Origin: Gammaproteobacteria bacterium
GTDB lineage: Bacteria > Pseudomonadota > Gammaproteobacteria > Enterobacterales > Alteromonadaceae
Reading direction: 5' to 3'
Assembly (NCBI GenBank): GCA_018222405.1
Contig: JAAFAI010000029.1
Span: 1-55,809 of the forward strand
DNA: 55,809 nucleotides
The translations under genes were made by a program, and so were the position numbers. Of this stretch, positions 35,818 through 47,200 are shown one piece after another. Every line of letters starts with the position of its first letter. The first letter of the stretch is position 1. Below the pieces are notes generated by a model. It worked only from the letters and a program-made list of their open reading frames with translations, did no database searches and had not been told where the DNA came from.

Positions 35818-36395
35818 AGCTGCAATTAGCATTGCTTGCTGCTGGCCGAGCCAGCCGATACGGTGGCAATAAGTTGCTCGCAGTGCACCCGGCCAGTCAG
35901 CAACCGTTGCTTCACCATGTCATCGGTGAATACAGAAAAGCGGGCATCACAGACATCGTGGTGCTTACCGGCCATTGGCACAATGCTATTTATGAAGCGC
36001 TGCCAACCGGCGTTACCCATCACTATGTTGTCGACTGGCAGGAGGGAATGGCTGCCAGTGTGCGTGCGGCAGCAGCACTGGATTTAACAGGTTACGAAGG
36101 ACTCATGGTTGGTCTTGGCGATCAGGCCGGTATCAGTGCAACATTAATCAGCTCACTGATAACAGGCTATACCAGCAACCCGGTTATCACAGCTACAGAC
36201 TGCCAGGGGATCATTGGCCCGCCAGTTATATTTCCACCCCAATCATTAACGGTACTAAACCAGCTACAAGGCGATAGCGGTGCCGGTAAGTACCTCAGAA
36301 AGCTCGCGTTAGTGTCTCCAGGCAGTATTCAGACCCAACGGGTTAACTCACTGACTGACATCGATTATCCGGCTGATTGGCATAAACTCGATTGA
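35814..36395 (+). CDS. MobA-like NTP transferase
   Basis: A nucleotidyltransferase-fold protein of 193 residues with the N-terminal nucleotide-binding signature LLAAGRASRYGGNK, then VVLTGHWHNAIYEAL, WQEGMAASVRAA and GLGDQAGI, which are the blocks found in MocA/MobA-like CTP or GTP:molybdopterin transferases. A molybdenum-cofactor role is plausible, and moeA lies 3.5 kb away on the other strand. The exact nucleotide and acceptor cannot be fixed. The start overlaps the RDD gene stop. Confidence 0.82.
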   Translation: MKLQLALLAAGRASRYGGNKLLAVHPASQQPLLHHVIGEYRKAGITDIVVLTGHWHNAIYEALPTGVTHHYVVDWQEGMAASVRAAAALDLTGYEGLMVGLGDQAGISATLISSLITGYTSNPVITATDCQGIIGPPVIFPPQSLTVLNQLQGDSGAGKYLRKLALVSPGSIQTQRVNSLTDIDYPADWHKLD

Positions 36396-36425
36396 TTTAT
36401 CTGAACCCAGCCCTATATCTGGGTA

Positions 36426-37196
36426 ATGAATCAAGCCAAATCAAACTATGCATTAAGCTCTGCCATCCTGCCGGTGGTGATAGCCGTTGCGCTGCTCTGG
36501 GTGATCCAGTCGGCAGGCGTGCTGTTTGATCTGCCGTTAAATGTACTGGGCGTGATCCCCCAGGACTGGAGCCGGTTATACGGGGTAGTCACTTCGGCAC
36601 TGGTACATGGCTCTTATGAGCATCTGTTTAATAACACGCTGCCGCTTATCGTACTGGGGGCTATGCTGCGTTACGGCTATCCGAATTCCCGATTAAAAGT
36701 ACTGATATTTGCCTGGTTGGGTTCTGGCATCGGCGTGTGGCTATTTGGCCGGGAGTCCGTGCATTTAGGCGCCAGTGGCGTAAGCCATGGTTTGTTTTTC
36801 TTTTTATTTACGGTGAGCTTGCTGCGCAAAGACAAGCGCTCGGTTGCGCTGATGATGATCGCCTTTTTTATGTACGGCGGTATGATCATGTCAATTTTCC
36901 CCCGCGATCCCGGCATTTCTTACGAAGCCCATTTCTTTGGGGCGTTAGGTGGCGTAGTGGCAGCACTGATTTTCTGGCGCCAGGATCCTAAACTGGCCGA
37001 AAAACACTATCAGTGGCAGGATGATGAACCTGAGCGGGACGATCCGTTAATTGGTGATTTATGGCGTCAGGCCCGTTATCCCGAAGGGCCTGCGGAGCCG
37101 GCAAAGCCAGACACTGAACCCGATCACAAGGCCCGGTCAGAGCACGAAGCGGCGCATCACCATATCGACCGTCACGGCCATCAGCGCTATCACTAA
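36426..37196 (+). CDS. Rhomboid-family intramembrane serine protease
   Basis: A membrane protease of 256 residues with six helices, a catalytic Ser in LGASGVSHG and a His in YEAHFFGALGG. HGSYEHLFNN is the conserved His-rich region of TM2. The last 60 residues form a hydrophilic, His- and Glu-rich cytoplasmic tail. It differs from the shorter rhombosortase-like gene at 25.1 kb. Its stop overlaps the marC stop by four bases, tail to tail. Confidence 0.92.
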   Translation: MNQAKSNYALSSAILPVVIAVALLWVIQSAGVLFDLPLNVLGVIPQDWSRLYGVVTSALVHGSYEHLFNNTLPLIVLGAMLRYGYPNSRLKVLIFAWLGSGIGVWLFGRESVHLGASGVSHGLFFFLFTVSLLRKDKRSVALMMIAFFMYGGMIMSIFPRDPGISYEAHFFGALGGVVAALIFWRQDPKLAEKHYQWQDDEPERDDPLIGDLWRQARYPEGPAEPAKPDTEPDHKARSEHEAAHHHIDRHGHQRYH

Positions 37197-37819
37197 CTAA
37201 CAGCGGCCACACTCAGACCAAAGTAATCACTGATCCCAGCCAGAATATTGGTGGTAGCCAATGAGGCAAGAATAAATCCCATCACACGGCTGATGATACT
37301 GGCACCGGCGCTGCCAATAAGCCGGATAATAATTGATGATGCCAGCATTAGAACCAGGGTAATCAACAATACTATCATCATCATGGCAGCCGTCTGAGCC
37401 TGTTCCCATAGCGTGTACACGTTATTTTTAGTGAGCAGCACCGCCGCCAGCATGGCACCGGGACTGGCAATCGATGGCACGGCAATGGGAAACACCGCTG
37501 TTTCCCGAATGGTGGCCGCCATTTTAATTTCCTGCTCGGGTTTGCTTTCGCCAAAAATCATGGTTAGCGCAAAAATAAACAGCACAATACCGCCGGCTAC
37601 CTGAAATGCTGCCAGCGGTATATGCATGGCGGTTAAAATGATTTCGCCAGCAACAATAAAAAATAGCAGGATGACACTGGAGGTCACAAACGCCATGAGT
37701 GCGATAAGGCGCCGCTGCACCGGCGTATGTTGTTTAGTGGCAGCGATAAATACCGGCAGGGTACCGATGGGATCGATAACCGCAAAAAAGTAAATAAGAA
37801 CCGGAATAAAGTCGATCAC
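37193..37819 (-). CDS. MarC-family integral membrane protein
   Basis: A 208-residue protein with six predicted membrane helices and the family's N-terminal FFAVIDPIGTLPVFI, then FQVAGGIVLFIFALTM and FPIAVPSIASPGAM. The MarC/UPF0056 family is widespread, but its transport function is not established; the old link with multiple antibiotic resistance has been questioned. It lies three bases after the methyltransferase-like gene and is probably co-transcribed. Confidence 0.92.
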   Translation of the reverse strand: MIDFIPVLIYFFAVIDPIGTLPVFIAATKQHTPVQRRLIALMAFVTSSVILLFFIVAGEIILTAMHIPLAAFQVAGGIVLFIFALTMIFGESKPEQEIKMAATIRETAVFPIAVPSIASPGAMLAAVLLTKNNVYTLWEQAQTAAMMMIVLLITLVLMLASSIIIRLIGSAGASIISRVMGFILASLATTNILAGISDYFGLSVAAVS

Positions 37820-37822
37820 AGA

Positions 37823-38425
37823 TTAAAGCCAGCGCGGTACAAGTTGTTGGTAGGCCAGATAACGGTCCTGGTAGCGTGCATTTAAAAAATCTTCCTCTAA
37901 ATGGGTTTGTTTGCGCAGCGCTGCCAGTCCAACCAGCAGGCAAACTAAACTAAACAGGCTCGGTAAAGCCAGAAAAAAGCCAACCTGAGCAATGGCAACG
38001 CCGATATAGCCGGGATTACGGCTGATGCTATACAAACCGCGCTCAATCAGGACGTGGTCGTTATGGTTTACAATACCACTGCGCCATTGCTTACCCAGTG
38101 AAAAATTGGCACCCACGGCAAGCGCAAAGCCAAGCAGTAAAAAGCCAGCCCCAGACCACTGCAATGGCACTATGAGCAGCCATTTAAAAGGCAGTAAGTA
38201 CTGAAAAGCTGCCGGATGGAATGCAACCACCACGGATACCAGCCAGATGGTGGCGCGAAATACTCTGAATGTAAGGTGATTCCACCAATGGCAGCTGAAA
38301 GTGGGCCCCATGGAAACAACGGGCTGGTGAGTGCGCTTTCTGTAAAGGATTAGTGCGGTGTAAAACAGAGCAACAAACGTAAAAAAGCCTGCCAGAAAAT
38401 ACCGCAGCAGGAAAAGATCTTCCAT
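37823..38425 (-). CDS. Isoprenylcysteine carboxyl methyltransferase-like membrane protein
   Basis: A 200-residue membrane protein with about five helices. The C-terminal part has the ICMT/PEMT-type motif YSISRNPGYIGVAIA followed by EEDFLNARYQDRYLAY, typical of SAM-dependent membrane methyltransferases. In bacteria the substrate is rarely known and may be a lipid or small molecule. It precedes marC on the same strand with three bases between. Confidence 0.82.
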   Translation of the reverse strand: MEDLFLLRYFLAGFFTFVALFYTALILYRKRTHQPVVSMGPTFSCHWWNHLTFRVFRATIWLVSVVVAFHPAAFQYLLPFKWLLIVPLQWSGAGFLLLGFALAVGANFSLGKQWRSGIVNHNDHVLIERGLYSISRNPGYIGVAIAQVGFFLALPSLFSLVCLLVGLAALRKQTHLEEDFLNARYQDRYLAYQQLVPRWL

Positions 38426-38513
38426 ATATCACTCCCATGTAAACCTGCATTTATGATTACGTATCAGTATCAGGCGTGCAATTCAGGTTAGCCCAATGAC
38501 ACCCCTTTTCAAC

Positions 38514-39881
38514 TCAAGCCGGGGCGGATCCGAGCCTTTTTTGCACAATGTACAGCCGGTAGCCGAGCATAATAGCGGCGCTGGTTAATCCGGCAATAAT
38601 GCCTATCCAGAAGCCATCGGCTGCCATGGGTTCGCTGCTGAGCCAGTCTGTGCGACCTAAAATCACGCCAATGGGCAGCCCAATCAGCCAGTAAGCACAA
38701 AACGTGATATAGAACATGGCGGTGGTGTCTTTGTAGCCACGCAAAGCGTTGGCAGAAATGACCTGGATGGCATCGGAAAACTGGAACAGAGCTGCGTATA
38801 TTAATAGTTGTGATGAGATGGCAAAAACCGCCTCGTTACTGGTGTAAAGGCTGATAATGAGCCCTTTGGCCAATAGCGTAAAGGTAGCGGTTAAGCAGGC
38901 GACGCTCAGACCAATGACAACCGCACTTTTTACTGCCACACGTGCCTGGCGAATTCGGTGCTGGCCCAGCCGGTAGCTGACCCGAATGGAAATGGCCATG
39001 CCCATACTGAGCGGGAACATAAACATCAACGCCGAAAAGTTTAAGGCAATCTGATGGGCGGCCACAATGTTAGCGCCAAACGGGGCCAGCAACAGGGCGA
39101 TCACCGCAAATAAGGTTACCTCAAATAACACCGTCATGGCGATCGGCAGACCCAGCCGAAACGTTTGTGAAATAGTGCGCCAGTGCGGTTTATGCCAGTG
39201 CACAAATAACTGATAACGGCGCAGCCGGGGCGCCAGTGTGATGTAGATTAAGGTAGCAATGGCCATTGCTACAAACACCAGTGCCGTAGCGACACCACAA
39301 CCGGCACCGCCCATGGCTTCGATGCCAAAACCGCCATAAACAAACAGGAAGTTTCCGGCGATATTTACCGCCAGACCAATAACCGTAATGATCATGCTGG
39401 GTTTAGTATGGCCCAGCGCTTCACAGTAATTACGTGACCATTGGTACAGCGCAAAGGCCGGAAATGCCAGAAACACGTAGTAGACGTACTCGGCCGTGAT
39501 CCCGGCAAGATTGGCTTCCATGGGAAACAAGCTCACAATATTACTGGCGTAAAACGCGCCAAAGAAAGGCACAATACTCACCAGTAACAGCAAATAGCCG
39601 GCTTGCTGGGTGGCATTAGCCACATCATCGGTGCTTTTAGCTCCGTGTAAGCGGGCGATGAGCGGCGGTATCGCCAGTGCAATACCCTGGATAAAACTCA
39701 TGATCGGGATAGAAATACTGAATCCCAGCGCTACCGCAGCCATGTCTACGGCGCTGTAGCGCCCGGCGATAATTGTATCGCTAACGCCCATCAGCATTTG
39801 CGTAATTTGCGCAATCAGTAACGGCCAGGCCAGCTTAATAAGGCGTCGACTCTCCAGAGCTGTGCGCGGTGAGATTACCAT
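38514..39881 (-). CDS. MATE-family efflux transporter
   Basis: A multidrug/cation antiporter of the MATE family with 12 membrane helices, 455 residues from the ATG at 39881; a TTG two codons earlier is possible. It has MLMGVSDTIIAGRYSAVDMA in the first half, read as MLMGVSDTII plus AGRYSAVDMA, and PLSMGMAISIRVSYRLGQ in the second, as expected for NorM-like proteins. It follows moeA by two bases and is likely co-transcribed. Its substrates are unknown. Confidence 0.93.
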   Translation of the reverse strand: MVISPRTALESRRLIKLAWPLLIAQITQMLMGVSDTIIAGRYSAVDMAAVALGFSISIPIMSFIQGIALAIPPLIARLHGAKSTDDVANATQQAGYLLLLVSIVPFFGAFYASNIVSLFPMEANLAGITAEYVYYVFLAFPAFALYQWSRNYCEALGHTKPSMIITVIGLAVNIAGNFLFVYGGFGIEAMGGAGCGVATALVFVAMAIATLIYITLAPRLRRYQLFVHWHKPHWRTISQTFRLGLPIAMTVLFEVTLFAVIALLLAPFGANIVAAHQIALNFSALMFMFPLSMGMAISIRVSYRLGQHRIRQARVAVKSAVVIGLSVACLTATFTLLAKGLIISLYTSNEAVFAISSQLLIYAALFQFSDAIQVISANALRGYKDTTAMFYITFCAYWLIGLPIGVILGRTDWLSSEPMAADGFWIGIIAGLTSAAIMLGYRLYIVQKRLGSAPA

Positions 39882-39883
39882 TA

Positions 39884-41122
39884 TCAACCCAGCTTACCGG
39901 TAACAGAAAAAGGCTGGATCTCTACCCAGTCGCCGGTTTTCAGCCCGTCAGCTTCGGCCGGGATCAACATGTAGCAGTTTGCCTGACTAAAGCTGGTCAT
40001 CACCCCGGAACTTTGTTTAGCCAGTGGCGTAACGATAAGCATGCCAGCTGGATTCTGGCTGAACACCGCGCGCTGAAAATCTAGCCGTCCGGCACGACGT
40101 TTAATATCGCGGGTAACTTGTGCCTTGAGGGTGAGGCGATGGCCGTTGCCCAGACCGGTTTCGCCCTGCAAATGGCGGATCACCGGTACCACTAATTGTT
40201 CGGTAGTAACGCAGGCCGAAACCGGGTTACCCGGCAGGCCGCAGAATACCGCGTTGCCTAAGCGGCCAAACGCAAAGGGTTTACCCGGTTTGATGGCGAC
40301 TTTCCAAAAGCCAATTTCGCCGAGCTCATCGAGCACAGGTTTAACAAAATCAGCATCGCCCACTGAAACACCACCGCTGGATATGATGACGTCACAGGTT
40401 TGCTGAGCCTCCTGCAAAACCTGCTTCAGGGTTTCCGGTTTATCTGCCACGATCCCCAGGTTATTAATTTGTACCTGCCAGTTTTGCAACAGGGCGGCTA
40501 CACCGGTACGGTTTGACTCGTAAATCTGGCCGGTGGCAAGTGGGTTACCGGCTTCGACTAATTCATCGCCGGTGGCAAGCAGGCCAATAGTAAGCTGGCG
40601 ATAAACGTCTACTGAGGCGAGCCCGAGTGAGCTCAATAACATAGTGTCGGTGGCCGTTAAGCGATGCCCGGCATCAAACAGCTGGTCGCCGCGGGCGATA
40701 TCACTGCCGGTTTCACGAATATTGGCAAGTGGCGCAGTATCGGTTTGCAGCGTAATGGTATCGTGTTCGCGGCTGACGTTTTCCTGAATGATCACCGCAT
40801 CACAGTCGGTCGGAATAGGGGCGCCCGTCATAATACGAACACACTGGCCGGGTAACACGGTTGGCGACTGACTGTCACCAGCAAAAACAGCGCCGACGAC
40901 CTCGAGCGTATTGCCCGCCTGGCCATCGCCACTTTTAAGCGCATAACCATCCATTGCCGAGTTATTGCAGGGAGGCACGTTAATCGAAGCGACCACCGGA
41001 GTGGCCAGTACCCGGCCAACGGCCGTTTTTACATCTGCTTTTTCGCTAACGCTTACCGGCTGCGTCTGACTGAGCATGGCAGCGATTGCGTCGGATAATG
41101 ATAACCAGGGAGAATTAGACAT
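39884..41122 (-). CDS. moeA: Molybdopterin molybdenumtransferase MoeA
   Basis: MoeA inserts molybdate into adenylated molybdopterin in the last step of cofactor synthesis. The start at 41122 gives MSNSPWLSLSDAI and 412 residues. Family motifs are PPCNNSAMDGYAL, RIMTGAPIPTDCDAVI, ATGDELVEAG, the SSGGVSVGDADF loop and FGLPGNPVS-type block (CGLPGNPVSACV). MoaB/MogA and moaA were not seen nearby, although a MobA-like transferase lies at 35.8 kb. Confidence 0.95.
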   Translation of the reverse strand: MSNSPWLSLSDAIAAMLSQTQPVSVSEKADVKTAVGRVLATPVVASINVPPCNNSAMDGYALKSGDGQAGNTLEVVGAVFAGDSQSPTVLPGQCVRIMTGAPIPTDCDAVIIQENVSREHDTITLQTDTAPLANIRETGSDIARGDQLFDAGHRLTATDTMLLSSLGLASVDVYRQLTIGLLATGDELVEAGNPLATGQIYESNRTGVAALLQNWQVQINNLGIVADKPETLKQVLQEAQQTCDVIISSGGVSVGDADFVKPVLDELGEIGFWKVAIKPGKPFAFGRLGNAVFCGLPGNPVSACVTTEQLVVPVIRHLQGETGLGNGHRLTLKAQVTRDIKRRAGRLDFQRAVFSQNPAGMLIVTPLAKQSSGVMTSFSQANCYMLIPAEADGLKTGDWVEIQPFSVTGKLG

Positions 41123-41201
41123 AAGGCACCGACTCAACAAAATTTGCTGCGGAGTATAGCACTATCACACGCGACTTTTACATGCCTGCTATCCCGCGCT
41201 T

Positions 41202-44054
41202 TCATTCGTTTGCAGAGTGGTTATACCATTTGCCTATCATGGCCAGAATTTCGGCTTCTTTAAAGGGTTTGCTTAAGTGGTCGTTCATGCCCGAAGCCAG
41301 TGCTTTTTGCTTGTCTTCAAACATGGCTGCGGCAGTGAGGGCGATAATCGGCACCGCAATGCCCAGCTTACGAATTTCACGGGTGGCTGTATAGCCATCC
41401 ATCACCGGCATCTGTACATCCATTAGCACAATATCAAAGTTTGTCTCGCGTACCTGTTCTACGGCTTCCTGACCGTTATTGGCCAGAGTGATTTTCATGC
41501 CAAGGCCTGAAAGCTGTTCTTTTATGACTTCCTGATTAATAAGGTTGTCTTCCACCACCAGAATGTTGGCAGGCCCAGGCAGTTCTACTTCCGAGGTGCT
41601 ACTTGCGAGGTTCTGATAATGAGCCCGTTGTTCGGCAGTTGCTACGGCAACCGGCACGGTAAAGGTAAACTCAGAGCCTTTGCCCAACTCGCTGCTGACA
41701 TTTAACTCACCGCCCATGGCGGTGGTCAGGCGATGGCTGATGGTCATTCCAAGCCCTGAGCCGCCATAAACCCGGCTGGTGGAAGAGTCTGCCTGGGTAA
41801 AGGCCTCGAATAATACCGACTGTAATGCCGGGCTCATCCCGATCCCGGAGTCCTGAACATGCCAGCAAAGCAGGTTATTACCGTTACTATCTTGCTGTTG
41901 CTCAACCATCAGGGTAACGCCGCCCTCGTGGGTAAACTTAATGGCATTACTTAACAGGTTGGCCAGTACCTGTTTAATACGCAAAGAATCGCCCACAAAG
42001 TACGCCTGGGAGATTTTGCCAAAGCGGCAGGAGAAACCAAGCCCTTTGCCTTCGGCCTGACCACGGAATAAATCATCAAGCTGACCGATAATTTCTCGCA
42101 GCGAGAAAGTAACCGACTCGAGATTCATCTTATTGGCTTCAATTTTAGAAAAATCGAGAATATCGTTGATAATACTCAGCAGCAGTTCGCCGGCCTGGTG
42201 AATTTTGTTAAACCGGTCTTTCGCCTGATCCGGCGTGTTATCCTTCAGGCCAAGGCGGCTCAGGCCCAGAATAGCATTCATGGGCGTTCTGATCTCGTGA
42301 CTCATGTTGGCCAGAAACTCGCTCTTGGCGCGGTTTGATTTTTCGGCCTGTTGCATGGCTTCGTTTTGTCTTTGTTCTGAGAGGACCAGGCGCTGGTTAG
42401 TGAGCGAGAGCTCCTTAGTGCGTTTATCTACTTCAAATTCTATTTCATCGGTGTAGCCGGCAACAATGATCATAAACCAGCCAAGCAGACCGGCAAACAA
42501 GGTGGCACTGGCGAGTAACAGATGTACGCCCCAGGGTTGATAGATAAAGATATTTTCGTTGGCGATATACAGTACCCAGCTTCTGGCCCCCAGTGATATC
42601 TCGTAGCGATTAAGCAGGGGGAATTCGTCGTTAAGCTGTTGCTCATCCAGACTGGCGGAAGATAACCGCTGTTGCTGGGCCAGGCTCAGATTTTTGCTAT
42701 ACAGGATACCAGACCCGTTACCGGTCATGGGATCCATCAATAAAATAGCGTGGTTGTTTTCTGCTTTGCTAAAAGCCAGTGATGCCAAATCCTGGGCGCG
42801 AATAACGCCAGTGGCATAACCGTTGTGTAAGGTATTTCCCGCACTGGACTTTACCGGCAGAAACAGCAATACACCGGCTTGCTGGCTGTCATCCTGCACA
42901 AGCATAATGGGCGTAGTGGGGTAAATCTGTTCGGTTTGCCAGGCAACCTTTAGGGCTTCCTGGCGGGACGCCTGCGAGTACACATCATAACCAAGGGCCT
43001 TTATATTGTCGGCAAAGGGCTCAATAAAGGCCACCACAACGTGCAAAGGCCGTGTTGAAAAGGGGACGAGCTCTTCGTTGGCATTACGCTCGGTGATGGT
43101 AAATTCGAGGCTGGCGTTCTCTGCTGCATAGCTTTTCTGAAGCAGAGACTGAAGCTCTTGCACTTTGTCGCCCGTTACCCGGATATTCCACGACAACCCC
43201 TGTAAAACAGGATTTTCATCAAGAATCCTGGACGTAAACAGGCGAAACTGCGTAGGCGTTAGGTCGGGCTCGGCCTTTATCAGACCGGCAACCGAGTAAA
43301 GAATGTTGGTAGCATTACCCACACTGGCTTTAAGATTATTGGCGAGGGTGCTGGCATCGTTGTTAAATTCGGCGGTTTGCTTGTTGCGCTCTTCGTTAAT
43401 CGCCAGTGTACATAATATAGCTGCGGACAGTGTAAACCCTGCCAGTGAGGCAATAGTAAAGCGACTGCGGGGAAAAGGTGTAACCGCCAGACGGGGAAAC
43501 AAGGATAACAGCCAGGGCAGGGTGAAAATAACCCCTATAGCATCGCCCGTCCACCAGCTTAACCATGTCGATAACAGGTTTTCCTCGCCGATAATGCCCT
43601 GTTGGAGGAGTAACAGCACGCTTAAGGTACAGCCTACCAGCGTACTCAGTACGGCGGTGACAAACAGGAATCTGAAAATTACTGCGGGCTTGCGGTAGGT
43701 CATAGGTAAGCCCACAAACCGTCGTACCAATAGATATCCAACATGGGCCTGAAGCGTTGCATAAAAGGCCAAGAGGATTGGGATCAGCCAATCATTAATT
43801 TCGGTGCCGCTGCTTATTCGAATGTACACACTGATACTGAATGCACCGATGAATACACCGGGAAGTGCGCGTTGCCCGAAGGCTAAAACGGTAGCCAGGG
43901 CGAGGCCTGCGGCAGGCCAGATAATGGTGGCAAAGCCTGGTGGCACCGCCATTAACTGACCGACATAACCCAGCAGAAAATAGGCAGCAGCGGTTATTAA
44001 AATAACTTCAACAGTAAGCCAGCGTTGCCGGAACGTTTTGGTGGATGTCTGCAT
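41202..44054 (-). CDS. Hybrid sensor histidine kinase (MASE1-CHASE-HisKA-HATPase-REC)
   Basis: A 950-residue membrane signalling protein. An N-terminal MASE1 region has about eight helices (residues 13-215). A periplasmic CHASE-type sensor (about 235-450) contains [16 protein letters not shown], and a further helix lies near 480. The HisKA H-box is [16 protein letters not shown], and the ATPase domain shows NAIKF, DSGIGM and GGSGLGM. A C-terminal receiver has its phospho-acceptor Asp in [15 protein letters not shown]. No Hpt domain or separate regulator is adjacent, so the output partner is unknown. Confidence 0.94.
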   Translation of the reverse strand: MQTSTKTFRQRWLTVEVILITAAAYFLLGYVGQLMAVPPGFATIIWPAAGLALATVLAFGQRALPGVFIGAFSISVYIRISSGTEINDWLIPILLAFYATLQAHVGYLLVRRFVGLPMTYRKPAVIFRFLFVTAVLSTLVGCTLSVLLLLQQGIIGEENLLSTWLSWWTGDAIGVIFTLPWLLSLFPRLAVTPFPRSRFTIASLAGFTLSAAILCTLAINEERNKQTAEFNNDASTLANNLKASVGNATNILYSVAGLIKAEPDLTPTQFRLFTSRILDENPVLQGLSWNIRVTGDKVQELQSLLQKSYAAENASLEFTITERNANEELVPFSTRPLHVVVAFIEPFADNIKALGYDVYSQASRQEALKVAWQTEQIYPTTPIMLVQDDSQQAGVLLFLPVKSSAGNTLHNGYATGVIRAQDLASLAFSKAENNHAILLMDPMTGNGSGILYSKNLSLAQQQRLSSASLDEQQLNDEFPLLNRYEISLGARSWVLYIANENIFIYQPWGVHLLLASATLFAGLLGWFMIIVAGYTDEIEFEVDKRTKELSLTNQRLVLSEQRQNEAMQQAEKSNRAKSEFLANMSHEIRTPMNAILGLSRLGLKDNTPDQAKDRFNKIHQAGELLLSIINDILDFSKIEANKMNLESVTFSLREIIGQLDDLFRGQAEGKGLGFSCRFGKISQAYFVGDSLRIKQVLANLLSNAIKFTHEGGVTLMVEQQQDSNGNNLLCWHVQDSGIGMSPALQSVLFEAFTQADSSTSRVYGGSGLGMTISHRLTTAMGGELNVSSELGKGSEFTFTVPVAVATAEQRAHYQNLASSTSEVELPGPANILVVEDNLINQEVIKEQLSGLGMKITLANNGQEAVEQVRETNFDIVLMDVQMPVMDGYTATREIRKLGIAVPIIALTAAAMFEDKQKALASGMNDHLSKPFKEAEILAMIGKWYNHSANE

Positions 44055-44242
44055 AGGCCTCGTTGGCTAATAATGGCTAATTAGCAAAGATAACAGGAAA
44101 GTGCATGGTTTAGAGTCTAACAGATAAGTGCGGGTTCGCTATGCGCGAGCTAATTTATTTCGAGTAAACCAACAATTTGCGGGATTCAGGACAGGGAAAA
44201 AGGTGCCTGCCGGAAGCAGGCACCTGATTGACTAACGCTGAG

Positions 44243-47200
44243 TTAACGTAACCAGTACATAGCAGCGCTGGTACCTAACAGCATTTCAAGGCCATTTTCG
44301 CCCATTCTGCTGCGCATGCTCTGCCGTGTTGGCTGACCAACAAGCTGAGTACCAGACCAGATTTTAAAGCCGTTGTGGTCAAATTTAACCACCCGGTTTA
44401 CATCGGTGGCATTGTAGGTTTCGCCTTCTTCCTGAACGGCCAGGAACCAGCCCTGCTCGTTTTCGGTAGAGACATCCACCACCACATCAAGTACGGCGCC
44501 AACGGTGGTGCGCTGTACTTCGGTAAAGGTGTTATCGTTAAGTTCGTACACGATGATTGAGGTTTGATCCTGATAAGAGAGTTGTCTGAGATCGGAAACA
44601 CACAGCAGTTCGGGCGCGCTGTCGGTGTCTTAGTTAATCAGTTCCAACCGATCACAGCGCTGGTCAATAAAGCTCTGTTCAGCAAACGATGAACTGGTGC
44701 GGGTTAACAGCGACAGTCTCTCACCATGACTGACAATTGCCACGTTTTGCGTGCCATCGTGATAAGCCGTGAAATCGCCGATGTAGTTACTAAACGTATA
44801 ACTGGCCAGTAACAGCTGGTTTTGAACATCCACCGCTTTTATCTGATTACTGTCTTCGTAAACCAAATCGTCGAAGCCATCATTGTTCATATCGATAGCC
44901 CGGATCACGCCTATGTCGCTGTCGTAATCACCGGCATTCGACCATTGCACCGTGCCATCATGGAGTTGAATAACCGAAATGGCGCCATCGTAGGTCTCTG
45001 TGGTGGGGACAAAAATATCGCCGGCACCGTCGTTATTGAAGTCAGCGGTAACGGCGCTGGTGCTGTTATCCCAGTTACTGGATAATTCGCCACCCACTGC
45101 GGTAACGCCATTGGAGTCCATGGTAAGGATGCGGCCACCTTCGTATCCACTTTGCGAACTGGGGACAAAAAATACAGCTCGTTCATCGCCCGGCAACAAG
45201 TCGGCCCAGCCGGCAGCCGTGAAGGAATCGAGTTCGACGGCTGTGCGCAATTGATTGGTAGTGGCGATGCCGTTAGCGATATCTGCAGAAGCCAGTACAT
45301 CTTCGCCCGTGGAGGTGGTTCCGGAAGACCAGAACAACTCCAGTGCGCCGTCATTATCGGCATCACCGGCGGTGAGCGACACCGCGCTATGGGCAATCAT
45401 ATCGATACTCCACTCGTTTACCAGTGTACCGCCACTCAGTGAGTAAGCGGAGATGTTACCCCACTGACAATCAGCGGTAAGGAGTTCGTCGCGGTTGTCC
45501 TGATTGATGTCGTAGCTAATCAGATCGCAGATATTCAAATCGTCGATGACGGCTAACTGCGCACGGTCTCTGGCATCGTAAACAGTCACTGCTCCCCATC
45601 TGCTGGCACCAAAGATTTCGGCAACGCCGTCGCCATTGATGTCGCCGGCAGCCACATGCTGATTGCCAAAGCCTGAGCCGTTGTACCACTGGTTTTCGCC
45701 ACTGTCGAGGTCGTAAACCAGGCCGGTGTTGACAATAAGCTCCATAGCACCATCGTTATCCACGTTGGCTACCGCAAAATCATCGGCACCATCAAGATCG
45801 AAAGTAAACAGCGGTGTAGCAGGGGATGCAAAAGCCAGTACATCGAGCTGGCGACCGGCGTCGCTGTAATCGTCGTTACCAGAAAGGATGAACAACTCCG
45901 GAACATTATCGCCATCAATGTCTGCCAGACGGGCCGATATGATATAGCGGCTGTTGTTGTTATAAACCGGACTGGCCGTGCCGTTCAGATCGGTGATAGT
46001 ACTTACGCCATGTGTTGTGGCAACCACAATATCGGCCTTACCATCATCATTAATGTCGCCGGCCAAAACATTTTTGATAGCGCCGGCTACGCCAATTTCA
46101 CCACCGTACATCCAGCTCTGTTCGTAGCTGTTGGCATTGACCTTAATAATTGAGATACCTCGTGACGAATCAGTAGTCAGCAGCTCATTGTTGCCGTCAC
46201 CGTCGAAATCGGCCACCCACAAAGAGTCATTACTATAGGGCACTTCAATGCCACTTCGAACAAGCATTCTGGTGTTGTTTGACGTGGCTTCAATACTTAC
46301 ACTGTGGGTATCGGTATTGCTACTATCGGGCCAGCCAAAAGTAAACTCATAACGCTGTTGCGGAAACAGGAAATTATCCGGCACATCCCACGAAATAATG
46401 CCATCTTCATCAATGCTGGCATTTACAGGGCCGGCAACGAGCGAAGCGTTTGAAGAAGAGTCCTGAACATCCGGGTCGACAATACGCGCTGAGAACTGCA
46501 CCCGTGAGCCGGCTGTTACCGTTTCGGGTACATTTTGCAGCTCAACCCGGGCAGGCGAGTCGCCTACCTCAAAAGAGGTCATGTAGCCCTGAATACGGTT
46601 AGCGCCATCAGATACCACCATGGCAACTTCCAGTAAGTCGTTGTGTACTACCAGGCCTGCTGGCAGGACATTGCTGTGTTGATCTTCCAGCATCACGCCA
46701 TTTATGTACCAGTTGTAGGTAATTTCCAGCTCGTCTTCCGGCGTATCCGGATCGTAATAGTAGCCTGGTGACACTTCCACCGGCGTTGATGCAAGTACTT
46801 CATAGAAATACCAGTTCACCCCATTTACCTGTGGCGGGCGTGACAGAATATCCAGACTAACAAGTTCTGTGCCGGATAAGTCATCAAACATTAACGCATA
46901 CCAGGAAGCTAAATACGTGCCGGTATCCATAGCGCCGTCGTTATCGGTGTCTTTGTTAACCAGCAGGTTACTATCTTCTACCTGTACAGTGACGGTTGTG
47001 TCTGCAACCAGTGTTAACAAACCATCATAGCTATTTGGCGGCAGTCCGTCGTTGGATGCAAAGGCAAGATTTACCTTGCCGGCATCGCTGAAGTACAGAT
47101 CGCCGGTAAGATCGAAACTTACAACACCGGTATTATAGGAATAAGAAATATCGGCCTGAGAATCCATTTGCAGTGATACTTCACCCATATCAAAGGTGAG

